DNA of 39,524 bases from NCBI GenBank assembly GCA_023259135.1, contig JAHFQX010000027.1:1-39524 (forward strand), read 5' to 3'. Below, in pieces: positions 6,671 to 14,327 of the stretch (positions are counted from its first letter, which is position 1; each line of letters begins with the position of its first letter). The notes below the pieces were generated by a model, which had not been told where the DNA came from, ran no database searches, and was given only the letters and a program-made list of their open reading frames with translations. This stretch comes from Betaproteobacteria bacterium. GTDB taxonomy: Bacteria; Pseudomonadota; Gammaproteobacteria; Burkholderiales; JAHFQX01. Position numbers and translations under genes: made by a program.

Positions 6671-6840
6671 AACAGGCTTGAAAAACGCTCACAATGCTTC
6701 GATACGGCGGTCAAGCTGCCTACTCAGCACGAACGGAATCCGCACGTTGCCGTTCGCCCTGAGTAGCGCGAAGCGCGTATCGAAGCCTGTCCTGAGCAGG
6801 GTCGAAGGGGGGCAATTTTGGCGTTTTTCAACAGCCTGCT
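6671..6840. mobile_element. MITE-like imperfect palindromic element
   Basis: Three nested inverted repeats share one centre. The outer pair is AACAGGCTTGAAAAACGC (6671-6688) with GCGTTTTTCAACAGCCTGCT (6821-6840). The middle pair, GCTTCGATACG (6696-6706) and CGTATCGAAGC (6776-6786), is perfect. The inner pair, 6720-6736 with 6750-6766, matches at 15 of 17 bases around a 13-nt loop. The whole could fold into one long hairpin. The right arm carries an extra ~25-bp insertion (6787-6812 area). There is no coding capacity. This is the structure of a miniature inverted-repeat element moved by a transposase in trans. Confidence 0.65.
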
Positions 6841-6955
6841 AACGCGCTTGCCTTGGCGGCGCTTTGCTCTTCGCACGGTTAGCCGCACGGCGGTCACTGA
6901 AGGTATCGGCGATGCAGCCGGCGGGCGCTGTTGCTGGCCGTTCATGGTTCGACAG

Positions 6956-6978
6956 GCCTGTCCTGAGTGAAATCGAAG
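6956..6978. repeat. Second copy of a short interspersed repeat
   Basis: GCCTGTCCTGAG-N5-TCGAAG at 6956-6978 repeats the motif at 6785-6807 inside the palindromic element (18 of 23 bases the same). Repeats built on CCTGAG...TCGAAG are scattered through many proteobacterial intergenic regions. The stretch 6841-7035 holds nothing else recognisable. Confidence 0.5.
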
Positions 6979-7035
6979 AGCCCGCCACGGGCGGCCCCAT
7001 CTAGACGAGGCGCCGGAACCCGGCGCGTCAAACCC

Positions 7036-7620
7036 TTAGAGCTTGTCCGGCAAATTCAGGGCGGGCAGGCGTTTGCGGTCAACTTCCGGCGCCGGCAGCG
7101 GAGAGACTTCCACCAGGGATTTGCGGCAGCGCCGAGCCAGTTCCTGATAGAGGGCGGTTCCGGCCGCCTTGCGGGCCACGTCCTGGTCGCTCATGGGCCG
7201 GACCGGCTGGGCCGGATTGCCGGCCAGCAGGGTGCGGGGCGGCACGGTAGTGCCGCCTTTGACCAGGGCCATGGCCGCCACCAGGCATTCCTCGCCGATG
7301 ACGGCGCCGTCCAGCACCACCGCGTTCATGCCCACCAGGGAATTGCGTCCCACGATGCAGTTGTGCAGCACTGCGCCGTGGCCGATATGGCCGTCTTCTT
7401 CCACCACGGTATCCACTTCGCCGCCGTGGATGACGCAGGTATCCTGCACGTTGCTGCCGGCCTTGAGGACGATGCGGCCGAAATCTCCCCGCAGGCAGGC
7501 GGCGGGGCCCACGTAGCAGCCCGCTCCCACCCACACGTCGCCGATCAGCACGGCGCTGGGATGCACGAAGGCGGTGGGGTCCACCACCGGGATCACTCCG
7601 TCTATCGCGTAGCAGGGCAT
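7036..7620 (-). CDS. paaY: Gamma-carbonic-anhydrase-like hexapeptide protein (PaaY/YrdA family)
   Basis: This 194-residue protein is a left-handed beta-helix of hexapeptide repeats (VHPSAVLIGDVWVGAGCYVG, then PAACLRGDFGRIVLKAGSNV). Histidines H65 (VIHGG), H81 and H86 (HIGHGAVLH) sit at the spacing of the zinc ligands in gamma-carbonic-anhydrase-type proteins. The C-terminal helix is longer than in the small YrdA proteins (about 184 residues), as in PaaY. PaaY is described as a thioesterase that clears dead-end CoA esters during phenylacetate breakdown, while other members hydrate CO2. The PaaG-like gene next door favours the PaaY role, but no other paa genes are in view. A GAGGAG ribosome-binding site precedes the ATG. 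Confidence 0.8.
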   Translation of the reverse strand: MPCYAIDGVIPVVDPTAFVHPSAVLIGDVWVGAGCYVGPAACLRGDFGRIVLKAGSNVQDTCVIHGGEVDTVVEEDGHIGHGAVLHNCIVGRNSLVGMNAVVLDGAVIGEECLVAAMALVKGGTTVPPRTLLAGNPAQPVRPMSDQDVARKAAGTALYQELARRCRKSLVEVSPLPAPEVDRKRLPALNLPDKL

Positions 7621-7648
7621 GGGCTTCTCCTCGGGGGTTGTTTCGGAA

Positions 7649-7679
7649 TTGCCGGCAATCTTAGCAAATTTGGCATAAT
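7649..7679 (+). promoter_or_regulatory. Possible promoter for the enoyl-CoA hydratase gene
   Basis: TTGCCG (7649-7654) and CATAAT (7674-7679) resemble -35 and -10 boxes, but the 19-bp spacing is long. They lie in the 110-bp gap between the two divergent genes, 50 bp before ATG 7731. The call is weak. Confidence 0.3.
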
Positions 7680-7730
7680 CTCCCTATTTGCCGCGGCTTA
7701 TGGCGGCACTTTTCCGCTGGAGAGCCCCGC

Positions 7731-8522
7731 ATGGATGCTTCGTCCCTTGTTCTCGAAACCGCCGCAGGGGTCGCCACCCTGACCCTGAACCGCCCCGAGC
7801 GGCTCAACGCCACCACCGTGCCGATGCTGCTGGAACTGCGGCGGGCGGTAGACCGGGTGGCGGCCGATCCGGCGGCGCGCTGCGTGGTGCTCACCGGCGC
7901 CGGACGCGGATTCTGCGCCGGCCACGATCTCACCGGGCGCAAACCGGGCACCGCGGAATCCGCCACCGACATCGCCGATCTCATGGACCGCCACTACAAC
8001 CCCATTATTCGGGTCATCCGCAACATGCAAAAACCGGTGATCTGCGCGGTGAACGGGGTGGCCGCGGGCGGCGGAGCCAATCTGGCGCTGGCGGGGGACA
8101 TTGTCATCGCCGCCCGCTCGGCTTATTTCGTCCAGAGCTTTTGCAAGCTGGGGGTGATCCCCGACTGCGGCGGCACGTATTACCTGCCCCGGCTGGTGGG
8201 GCGGGCCCGGGCCCTGGGGCTGGCGCTGCTGGGGGACCGGCTGGACGCGGAACAGGCGGCGCAGTGGGGCCTTATCTGGAAATGCGTGGACGATGCGGCG
8301 CTCATGTCGGAAGTTTCGCGCATCGCCTGGCGCTTGGCCGGCCAGCCCACCCGAGCTTTCGGCTTGATGAAGCAGGCCTTCGAAGCCTCCCTTGGCAACA
8401 GCCTCGATGCCCAATTGGATCTGGAGCGGGATTTGCAGCGCGTCGCCGAGCATTCCGCCGACGGCCGCGAAGGCATCGCGGCTTTTTATGAAAAGCGCAA
8501 GCCGGTATTCACCGGCCATTAG
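7731..8522 (+). CDS. Enoyl-CoA hydratase/isomerase, PaaG-like
   Basis: This 263-residue crotonase-fold protein has LNRPERLNATTVPMLLEL, the first oxyanion-hole segment GRGFCAGHDL (residues 59-68) and the second, VNGVAAGGGANLALAGD (107-123). At 143-155 it has IPDCGGTYYLPRL. The aspartate D145 in this IPDxGGT motif is the residue used by PaaG-type isomerases in place of the glutamates of classical hydratases. PaaG isomerises 2-(1,2-epoxy-dihydrophenyl)acetyl-CoA to the oxepin form in phenylacetate catabolism. Only paaY is also nearby, so another acyl-CoA substrate is possible. The next gene starts 33 bp downstream on the same strand. Confidence 0.85.
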   Translation: MDASSLVLETAAGVATLTLNRPERLNATTVPMLLELRRAVDRVAADPAARCVVLTGAGRGFCAGHDLTGRKPGTAESATDIADLMDRHYNPIIRVIRNMQKPVICAVNGVAAGGGANLALAGDIVIAARSAYFVQSFCKLGVIPDCGGTYYLPRLVGRARALGLALLGDRLDAEQAAQWGLIWKCVDDAALMSEVSRIAWRLAGQPTRAFGLMKQAFEASLGNSLDAQLDLERDLQRVAEHSADGREGIAAFYEKRKPVFTGH

Positions 8523-8555
8523 ATTTTTCCTTTATCGATCTCGGAGAGTTCCACC

Positions 8556-9635
8556 ATGCTCGAATCCATCGTGTTTAAAACCGAGCGCAAGCTGTCGCGG
8601 TTCCTGGATCCGCGCCGCGACTTTCAGCCCTCGGAACACCCCAGCGAGATGCGCTACGATCCGCTCACCGGCCTTTCCTCGCGCATCTGTCACTTCGCCC
8701 ACGCCACCGCGCCGCCCATGGACTTGGCGCCCATCGTGGAGCGCTCCTTGCCATCCTGTCCGTTCTGCCCGCAAGTGGTGATGAAGCTGGCTACCCGCTA
8801 CGAGGACCGGCTGGTGCCGGGTGGGCTGTTGAGCCGCGGCGGCGCCTTGCTGTTTCCCAATCTGTTTCCCTACGACGAAGTGTCGGCGGTGGCGGTGATG
8901 TGCCGGGAGCATTATTTTCCCTTGGCGGAGCTGCCCGCCCGGGTGCTGGAAGACGGCGTGGGGGTGGCGAGGGATTTCCTGCGGCTGCCGGCCTTGCGCG
9001 ACGAAGTGGGCGGGGACGCGGCCTATCCCATCGTGGCGTGGAACTACACGACGGTGGCGGGGGGATCGATGATCCACCCTCACATGCAGGTCATCCTGTC
9101 GAGCAACCCCGGCAACGCCCTGCGCCGGGAACTGGCCGCCGAACAGGCCTACAAGGAGCGCCACGGCCGGCTGTTCCGGGAAGACTTGCTGGAAGCCGAG
9201 CGGCGGCGCGGCGAGCGCTGGATCGGCGAATCCGGTTCGGTGTGCTGGCACGTGCCCTTCGCCCCCAGCGCCTTGCTGGGCGACGTGGCGGCGGTATTTC
9301 CGGGGCGGGCCACTTTTCAGGATCTCACCGACCGGGACGTCGCCGATTTCGCCGAGGGGCTGACCCGGGTGCTGGGCTACTTCGCCACTCTCGACATCCA
9401 GGGCTTCAACTTGATGTTCTTCAGCGACGCCTGCGGCGCGGCGCCGGACCGCCATTGGCTAACGGTGAAGGTGTTGCCCCGCTTCATCATCGGCCCCAAG
9501 CTGATGGTGCAGGACACGTCCTACGTCCAGTTGCTGCTGGAGGACCGCTTTGCCATGCTCTTTCCCGAGGAGGTGGCGGAAAAGCTGCGGGAGTTTTGGA
9601 ATGCCCAGCCCCGGCTGCGGGCGGCCCAGGGCTGA
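8556..9635 (+). CDS. GalT-like nucleotidyltransferase of the HIT superfamily
   Basis: This 359-residue protein carries CPFC (C68, C71), a likely zinc site, in SLPSCPFCPQVVMKL. At residues 174-178 it has HPHMQ within GSMIHPHMQVILSSNPG. HPHxQ is the catalytic motif of galactose-1-phosphate uridylyltransferase, in which the second histidine takes the nucleotide. NLFPYDEVSAVAVMCREHYF upstream also fits the GalT fold. Overall similarity to true GalT seems low and no galactose genes are near, so the sugar or nucleotide it acts on is unknown. It follows the PaaG-like gene by 33 bp with a GGAGAG site and is probably co-transcribed. This pairing of crotonase and GalT-like genes is unusual. Confidence 0.7.
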   Translation: MLESIVFKTERKLSRFLDPRRDFQPSEHPSEMRYDPLTGLSSRICHFAHATAPPMDLAPIVERSLPSCPFCPQVVMKLATRYEDRLVPGGLLSRGGALLFPNLFPYDEVSAVAVMCREHYFPLAELPARVLEDGVGVARDFLRLPALRDEVGGDAAYPIVAWNYTTVAGGSMIHPHMQVILSSNPGNALRRELAAEQAYKERHGRLFREDLLEAERRRGERWIGESGSVCWHVPFAPSALLGDVAAVFPGRATFQDLTDRDVADFAEGLTRVLGYFATLDIQGFNLMFFSDACGAAPDRHWLTVKVLPRFIIGPKLMVQDTSYVQLLLEDRFAMLFPEEVAEKLREFWNAQPRLRAAQG

Positions 9636-9641
9636 AACAGG

Positions 9642-10562
9642 CTATTTCAAGACCGCCGCCGCCACCACCTTGCGAGTGAGGTGGGGCGCGAACATCTCGA
9701 TGAAATCGTAGACATAGCCCCGCAGGTAGCTGTCCCGCCGGATGCCGATGCGGGTGACGCTGGTTTCGAACAAATGGCTGGCGTCCCGGGCCCGCAGGGT
9801 CCGGTCCCGCTCGGGATCGAAGGCCATGCGGGCCATGATGCCGACCCCGAGTCCCAATTCAACGTAGGTCTTGATGACGTCGGCGTCGATGGCGGTCAGC
9901 ACCACGTTGGGGGTCAATCCCTTGGCCTGGAAAGCCTTGTTGATGGCGGTGCGCCCGGTGAAGGCGAAATCGTAGGTGATGATAGGATGGCGGGCGATGG
10001 CTTCCAGGGTGAGGGTTTTTTCCTTCAGCAAGGGATGGCCGGGGGGCGTGACCACGCAGCGGTTCCACTCGTAGCACGGCAGCATCACCAGTTCCTGGAA
10101 CAGCTCGATGGCCTCGGTGGCGATGGCGATGTCCGCTTCGCCGGAAGTCACCAATTCGGCGATCTGCATCGGGCTGCCTTGACGCAGGCTGAGCCGCACC
10201 TTCGGATAGCGGGCGGTGAAGCGCTGCACCACCGGGGGCAGGGCATAGCGCGCCTGGGTATGGGTGGTGGCGATGGTCAGGGAACCGCTGTCCTGGCTGG
10301 CGAACTCCATGGCCACTTGCCGCAGGTTTTCGGCGTCCCGCAGCAAGCGGCGGATGATGTTCAAAATCTGCTGGCCGGGCTCGGTCAAGGCCACCACGCG
10401 CTTGCCGTGGCGCACGAAGATCTCCACCCCCAGCTCTTGCTCTAGCAGGCGAATCTGCTTGCTGATGCCGGGCTGGGAGGTATGCAAGGCCTCCGCCGCC
10501 TCGGAGATGCTGAGCCCTTGCTTGACCACCTCGTCCACATAGCGCCATTGCTGGAGTTTCAT
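9642..10562 (-). CDS. cysB: LysR-family regulator CysB
   Basis: This 306-residue protein starts MKLQQWRYVDEVVKQGLSIS, very close to the opening of E. coli CysB (MKLQQLRYIVEVV), so ATG 10562 is preferred over a frame opening five codons upstream. The winged helix-turn-helix covers residues 1-60 (EAAEALHTSQPGISKQIRLL). A periplasmic-binding-like sensor domain follows, with TTHTQARYALPPVVQRF, the conserved CysB/Cbl segment for the inducer site. CysB activates sulfate assimilation genes when acetylserine is present and sulfide is low. It is transcribed away from tauE-cysI-cysHDN, as expected for their regulator. Its C-terminus faces the GalT-like gene, 6 bp away. Confidence 0.93.
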   Translation of the reverse strand: MKLQQWRYVDEVVKQGLSISEAAEALHTSQPGISKQIRLLEQELGVEIFVRHGKRVVALTEPGQQILNIIRRLLRDAENLRQVAMEFASQDSGSLTIATTHTQARYALPPVVQRFTARYPKVRLSLRQGSPMQIAELVTSGEADIAIATEAIELFQELVMLPCYEWNRCVVTPPGHPLLKEKTLTLEAIARHPIITYDFAFTGRTAINKAFQAKGLTPNVVLTAIDADVIKTYVELGLGVGIMARMAFDPERDRTLRARDASHLFETSVTRIGIRRDSYLRGYVYDFIEMFAPHLTRKVVAAAVLK

Positions 10563-10582
10563 CGAGGCCCCCGTCATAACTT

Positions 10583-10623
10583 CAAAGAATAAAATTGTAA
10601 CTTGATATTCTTTGCAAATATAT
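10583..10623 (+). promoter_or_regulatory. Candidate CysB operator and cys operon promoter
   Basis: A perfect 9-bp inverted repeat, CAAAGAATA (10583-10591) and TATTCTTTG (10606-10614), lies 21 bp upstream of cysB in the AT-rich gap before the cys genes. A promoter for the plus strand can be read as TTGTAA (10595-10600), a 17-bp spacer and ATATAT (10618-10623). LysR regulators bind such dyads, and the position would let CysB both activate the operon and repress itself. Binding is inferred. Confidence 0.5.
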
Positions 10624-10690
10624 AGAACCTTGCTAGGATTCCGGCCTCTGAGAATATGTGGGCCGGCCGTTATAAAAGCCGGGGCGTCTT

Positions 10691-11479
10691 GTGGATTGGG
10701 GTTACAGCTTATCCGGCCTGATCGTGGGCCTGATCGTGGGAATGACAGGCGTGGGGGGCGGTTCCCTCATGACCCCGTTGCTGGTGACCGTGTTCGGAAT
10801 TTCTCCGGCCACCGCGGTGGGCACCGATTTGCTCTACGCCGCCGTCACCAAGGCGGGGGGCGTGTGGGTGCACGGCCGTCGCGGCCATGTGGATTGGACC
10901 CTCGTCGGCCGCTTGGCGACGGGCAGCATCCCCGCCGCGATACTGACGGTGGCGGCCCTGGGACTGCTGGGGGTCAAGAGTAAGCACTTCTCCACGGTGG
11001 TGATGGCCGCCTTGGGAGCGGCCTTGATCCTGACGGCCCTGGCCTTGCTGTTCCGGGAACGGCTGACGAGGCTGGCCCGTTCCCGGGGCGAATGGCTCGG
11101 CGGTCCCGATTCCGCCGCCCGGCACCGGCTCACCGTGGTCATAGGCGCGGTGCTGGGGATCTTGGTGGCGATATCCTCGGTGGGAGCCGGGGCCTTGGGC
11201 GTGGTGGCGCTAGTGCTGCTCTACCCCAAGCTGTCCGCGGTGCGCATCGTCGGCTGCGACATCGCCCACGCGGTGCCGCTGACCCTGGCGGCGGGGCTGG
11301 GGCACTTCGCCTTGGGCACGGTGGACTTCACCCTATTGGGCAGCCTGTTATTGGGCTCCCTGCCCGGCATCTATATCGGCAGCCATATCAGCGCCAAGAT
11401 CCCGGAGCGCTTGTTGCGGCGGATGCTGGCCGTGTTGTTGGTGGCCATCGGCGGTAAACTCATGGCCATGGCCGTTTAA
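10691..11479 (+). CDS. tauE: TauE/SafE-family sulfite/anion permease
   Basis: This 262-residue, very hydrophobic protein has about eight membrane helices in two similar halves. The first half has GLIVGLIVGMTGVGGGSLMTPLL and the second GAVLGILVAISSVGAGALGVV; the G-x-GGGS...P pattern in each half is the TauE/SafE signature. Proteins of this family move sulfite or organosulfonates across the inner membrane. Lying between cysB and cysI, it probably carries a sulfur oxyanion: export of excess sulfite or uptake of a sulfur source. The start is GTG 10691 with no strong ribosome-binding site, so a different start nearby is possible. Confidence 0.85.
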   Translation: MDWGYSLSGLIVGLIVGMTGVGGGSLMTPLLVTVFGISPATAVGTDLLYAAVTKAGGVWVHGRRGHVDWTLVGRLATGSIPAAILTVAALGLLGVKSKHFSTVVMAALGAALILTALALLFRERLTRLARSRGEWLGGPDSAARHRLTVVIGAVLGILVAISSVGAGALGVVALVLLYPKLSAVRIVGCDIAHAVPLTLAAGLGHFALGTVDFTLLGSLLLGSLPGIYIGSHISAKIPERLLRRMLAVLLVAIGGKLMAMAV

Positions 11480-11498
11480 TCTTGAAGGTGAGCACAGC

Positions 11499-13589
11499 AT
11501 GAAACCACTACAAAATTGGTCGAACGCGGAGGAAATCGAATACTTCGGGAAGGCCGTCCGGGACTTTCTCGATCACAAGACGGATGCCGACCGCTTCACC
11601 GCCATCCGGCTCCAGCAAGGGGTCTACGGCCAACGCCAGGAAGGCGTCAACATGATTCGGGTCAAGCTGCCCGGCGGGCGAGTGGATGCCCCCGGCTTGC
11701 TGGCCATCGCCGATGTGCTGAAGCGCTATGTCCGCGACGATCACGAGGTGGTGCACATCACCACCCGGCAGGACATCCAGATCCACTACGTGCCCCTGGA
11801 ACACACCCCCGCGGCGCTGCGCCGCCTGGGGCAAGGCGGCTTGACCACCCGCGAAGCCTGCGGCAACACCTTGCGCAACATGACCGCCTGCCCCCTGGCG
11901 GGGGTCTGCCCCCGCGAGCATACCGACGTGAACGTCCACCTGGACGGCGCGGTGGCCCATTTCCTGCGCAACCCCCTCAACCAGCAACTGCCCCGCAAGT
12001 TCAAGATCAGTTTTTCCGGCTGCGAGGCCGATTGCGCCCAGGGCATGTTCCACGATCTGGCGGTGATCGCGGTGCGGGATGGGGAGCGCCACGGCTTCAA
12101 GGTGCTGGCCGGCGGCGGGCTGGGCCACAAGCCCCGGGAAGCCCTGGTGGTGGAACCCTTCGTGGAGGAAAAAGACCTCATCAAGGTGATGGAAGCCTTG
12201 GTAGCCTTGCATAACCGCTATTCCGACCGGGTCAAGCGGGCCAAGGCCCGCATCAAATTCCTGGTGGACCGCTTCGGCGCCGAAGGCTTCCTCGTCAAAT
12301 ACCGCGAGGAACTGGTTCGCACCCGTTCCGCCCTGGAAGCCCAGCATTATCCCCAGGGGGATTGGCGCGTCCCGGCGCCCGGCGAGATTCCCGGCTCCGG
12401 CGTGCCGCGCCGGGTGTTCCCCCAAAAACAAGCCGGCCGATCCGTGGTTCCGGCTAGCGTTCCCATGGGGGATCTGCGGGCCGTTCAATTGGAAGGGCTG
12501 GCGCAACTCTTGAACCGCTTCCAACTGCCCATGCTGAAAGTGACCCAGGATCAGAACCTGCTGATCCCCGACGTGCCCGACGCCCAAGTCGGCTCGGTCA
12601 GCGCGGCGCTGGCCGCCCTGGGCCTGGGTCTTCCCCAGGCGGGCGATAACGTGGTGGCCTGCCCCGGCACCTCCACCTGCCGCCTGGGCATTACCTCCAG
12701 CCCCATTCTCGGCCCCAAGCTGTCCGGCGGCCCCCACAATTTGCGGATCCGGGTATCCGGCTGCCACAACGGCTGCGCCCAGCCGGAAGCCGGGGATATC
12801 GGCATCTACGGCGAAGGCCGGCGCCTGCATGGCCGGCTGGTGCCCCATTATCAAACCTACTTCGGCGGCGACGGCATGGCCGGCCGGGGGCTGGCCATCA
12901 AAGGGCCCTCCATTCCGGCGGCCCGCATCGAGACCGCCGTGGATCGGGTGAAGCACGCTTACGCCGCCGAGCGCCAGGCCGATGAAGCGTTTTTCGAGTG
13001 GAGCCGCCGGGTCGGCATCCAGCACATCACCGATCTTTTGAAGGACCTGACCGTGGTCGCCCCGGAGGATTTGCAATCGGTGGCGCGGGATCACGGCACC
13101 ACCACCGATTTCCGGGTGCTGCAACTGGGCGGCGGAGAGTGCGCCGGGGCCAATCAAATGCAGGTGGGGGCCAATTTCTTCGAGGCCGCCCACGAGCGCA
13201 TGTACCGGGATGCGTTGCTGTTCCAGCGCAAATATGGCGATGCCGTGCAATGCGCCGAGACCGTGGCCCGTCTGGTGGCCCAGGCCGCGGTGCAGTTGGC
13301 GGGCGGCCCCAAACAGGAAGACTTGGCTTTGCTGGCGGAGGAACTCTCCCGCTTGCTGCCGGAACATGCCGGCTTGGGTGAGGCGCTGGCCCGCTGGCAT
13401 CCAGCAGTCCTGCAAGTCGAGGCCCATACCGACAAGGGATTGGCGGCGCTGTTCGCCGAGCAGGATAGCTGGACCACCGCTGTCGCGGCCTTGTGCCTGG
13501 CCCGGGAGCCGCAACTGGACCTGAACGGCGCCCTGCCCCGCAACGGCACGGCGGACCCAGCCCAGCAGCCCGCCTTGCAAACGGCCTAG
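11499..13589 (+). CDS. cysI: Siroheme nitrite/sulfite reductase hemoprotein with C-terminal extension
   Basis: This 696-residue protein has two ferredoxin-like/siroheme repeats. The [4Fe-4S]-siroheme cysteines are C388 and C394 (CPGTSTC) and C422 and C426 (SGCHNGC), the CX5C...CX3C pattern of assimilatory sulfite reductases. The early half has TTRQDIQIHYV and a second cysteine set (TACPLAGVCP, SGCEADC). It reduces sulfite to sulfide. There is no flavoprotein CysJ gene, so ferredoxin is the likely electron donor. About 170 residues after position 525 exceed the usual ~550-residue hemoprotein. They include a QLGGGECAGANQMQ stretch and a helical segment that may be HEPN-like. It heads the cysHDN-cobA genes. 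Confidence 0.92.
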   Translation: MKPLQNWSNAEEIEYFGKAVRDFLDHKTDADRFTAIRLQQGVYGQRQEGVNMIRVKLPGGRVDAPGLLAIADVLKRYVRDDHEVVHITTRQDIQIHYVPLEHTPAALRRLGQGGLTTREACGNTLRNMTACPLAGVCPREHTDVNVHLDGAVAHFLRNPLNQQLPRKFKISFSGCEADCAQGMFHDLAVIAVRDGERHGFKVLAGGGLGHKPREALVVEPFVEEKDLIKVMEALVALHNRYSDRVKRAKARIKFLVDRFGAEGFLVKYREELVRTRSALEAQHYPQGDWRVPAPGEIPGSGVPRRVFPQKQAGRSVVPASVPMGDLRAVQLEGLAQLLNRFQLPMLKVTQDQNLLIPDVPDAQVGSVSAALAALGLGLPQAGDNVVACPGTSTCRLGITSSPILGPKLSGGPHNLRIRVSGCHNGCAQPEAGDIGIYGEGRRLHGRLVPHYQTYFGGDGMAGRGLAIKGPSIPAARIETAVDRVKHAYAAERQADEAFFEWSRRVGIQHITDLLKDLTVVAPEDLQSVARDHGTTTDFRVLQLGGGECAGANQMQVGANFFEAAHERMYRDALLFQRKYGDAVQCAETVARLVAQAAVQLAGGPKQEDLALLAEELSRLLPEHAGLGEALARWHPAVLQVEAHTDKGLAALFAEQDSWTTAVAALCLAREPQLDLNGALPRNGTADPAQQPALQTA

Positions 13590-13601
13590 AGAAATATCAT
13601 C

Positions 13602-14294
13602 ATGACCCTCGACGAAAAAATCGCCCGCGCCGCAGCCCTGCTCGGGCAAGCGCGGCAGGATCATCCGCCGGTGGTCTTCGCCGCCAGCTTCGGCGTGGAG
13701 GATATGGTCCTCACCGACCTCATCGCCCGGCAATTCCCCGACATTGAGATTTTTTCCCTGGATACCGGCCGGCTGCCGGAGGAAACCTACGACCTCATGC
13801 GGCGGGTGGCGGACCGCTACCACCTCAAGATTCGCATTTATTTCCCCGAGGCCGAAGCCGTGGAGCGCTATGTGGCGGCCCACGGGCCCAACGGCTTTTA
13901 CGATAGCGTGGAACTGCGCAAGGCCTGCTGCCATATCCGCAAGGTGCTGCCGCTGCGCCGCGCCTTGGCCGGCAAGGGAGCCTGGGTCACCGGCTTGCGG
14001 CGCGAGCAGGCGGCGACCCGGCAAGATCTGCCGGAAACGGAATTCGATGCCGACAACGGCTTGCAGAAATACAGTCCGCTGGCTTCCTGGACCGAAGCCG
14101 AAGTATGGGCTTATGTCCGCGACCGGGACGTCCCGTACAACGCCCTGCACGACAAGGGCTATCCCAGCATCGGCTGCGCTCCTTGCACCCGGGCCATCAC
14201 GCCGGGGGAGGACATCCGGGCCGGCCGCTGGTGGTGGGAAAATGCCGACTCCAAGGAATGCGGATTGCACCCCAGTCAACCTCGCGCGGCCTGA
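13602..14294 (+). CDS. cysH: Assimilatory APS reductase (phosphoadenylyl-sulfate reductase family)
   Basis: This 230-residue protein has the PP-loop-like FAASFGVEDMVLTDLI near the N-terminus, FSLDTGRLPEETY, and the KECGLH motif with catalytic C220. Two cysteine pairs, C109-C110 (KACCHIRK) and C192/C195 (CAPC), are the ligands of the [4Fe-4S] cluster that marks APS reductases and is missing in the PAPS-specific E. coli type. The enzyme reduces APS to sulfite with thioredoxin. That agrees with the absence of an APS kinase gene or domain in the operon. It starts 12 bp after cysI and ends 33 bp before cysD. Confidence 0.93.
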   Translation: MTLDEKIARAAALLGQARQDHPPVVFAASFGVEDMVLTDLIARQFPDIEIFSLDTGRLPEETYDLMRRVADRYHLKIRIYFPEAEAVERYVAAHGPNGFYDSVELRKACCHIRKVLPLRRALAGKGAWVTGLRREQAATRQDLPETEFDADNGLQKYSPLASWTEAEVWAYVRDRDVPYNALHDKGYPSIGCAPCTRAITPGEDIRAGRWWWENADSKECGLHPSQPRAA

Positions 14295-14327
14295 CGGATA
14301 CCCCATAGCATTCGGAGACACGTTGCC

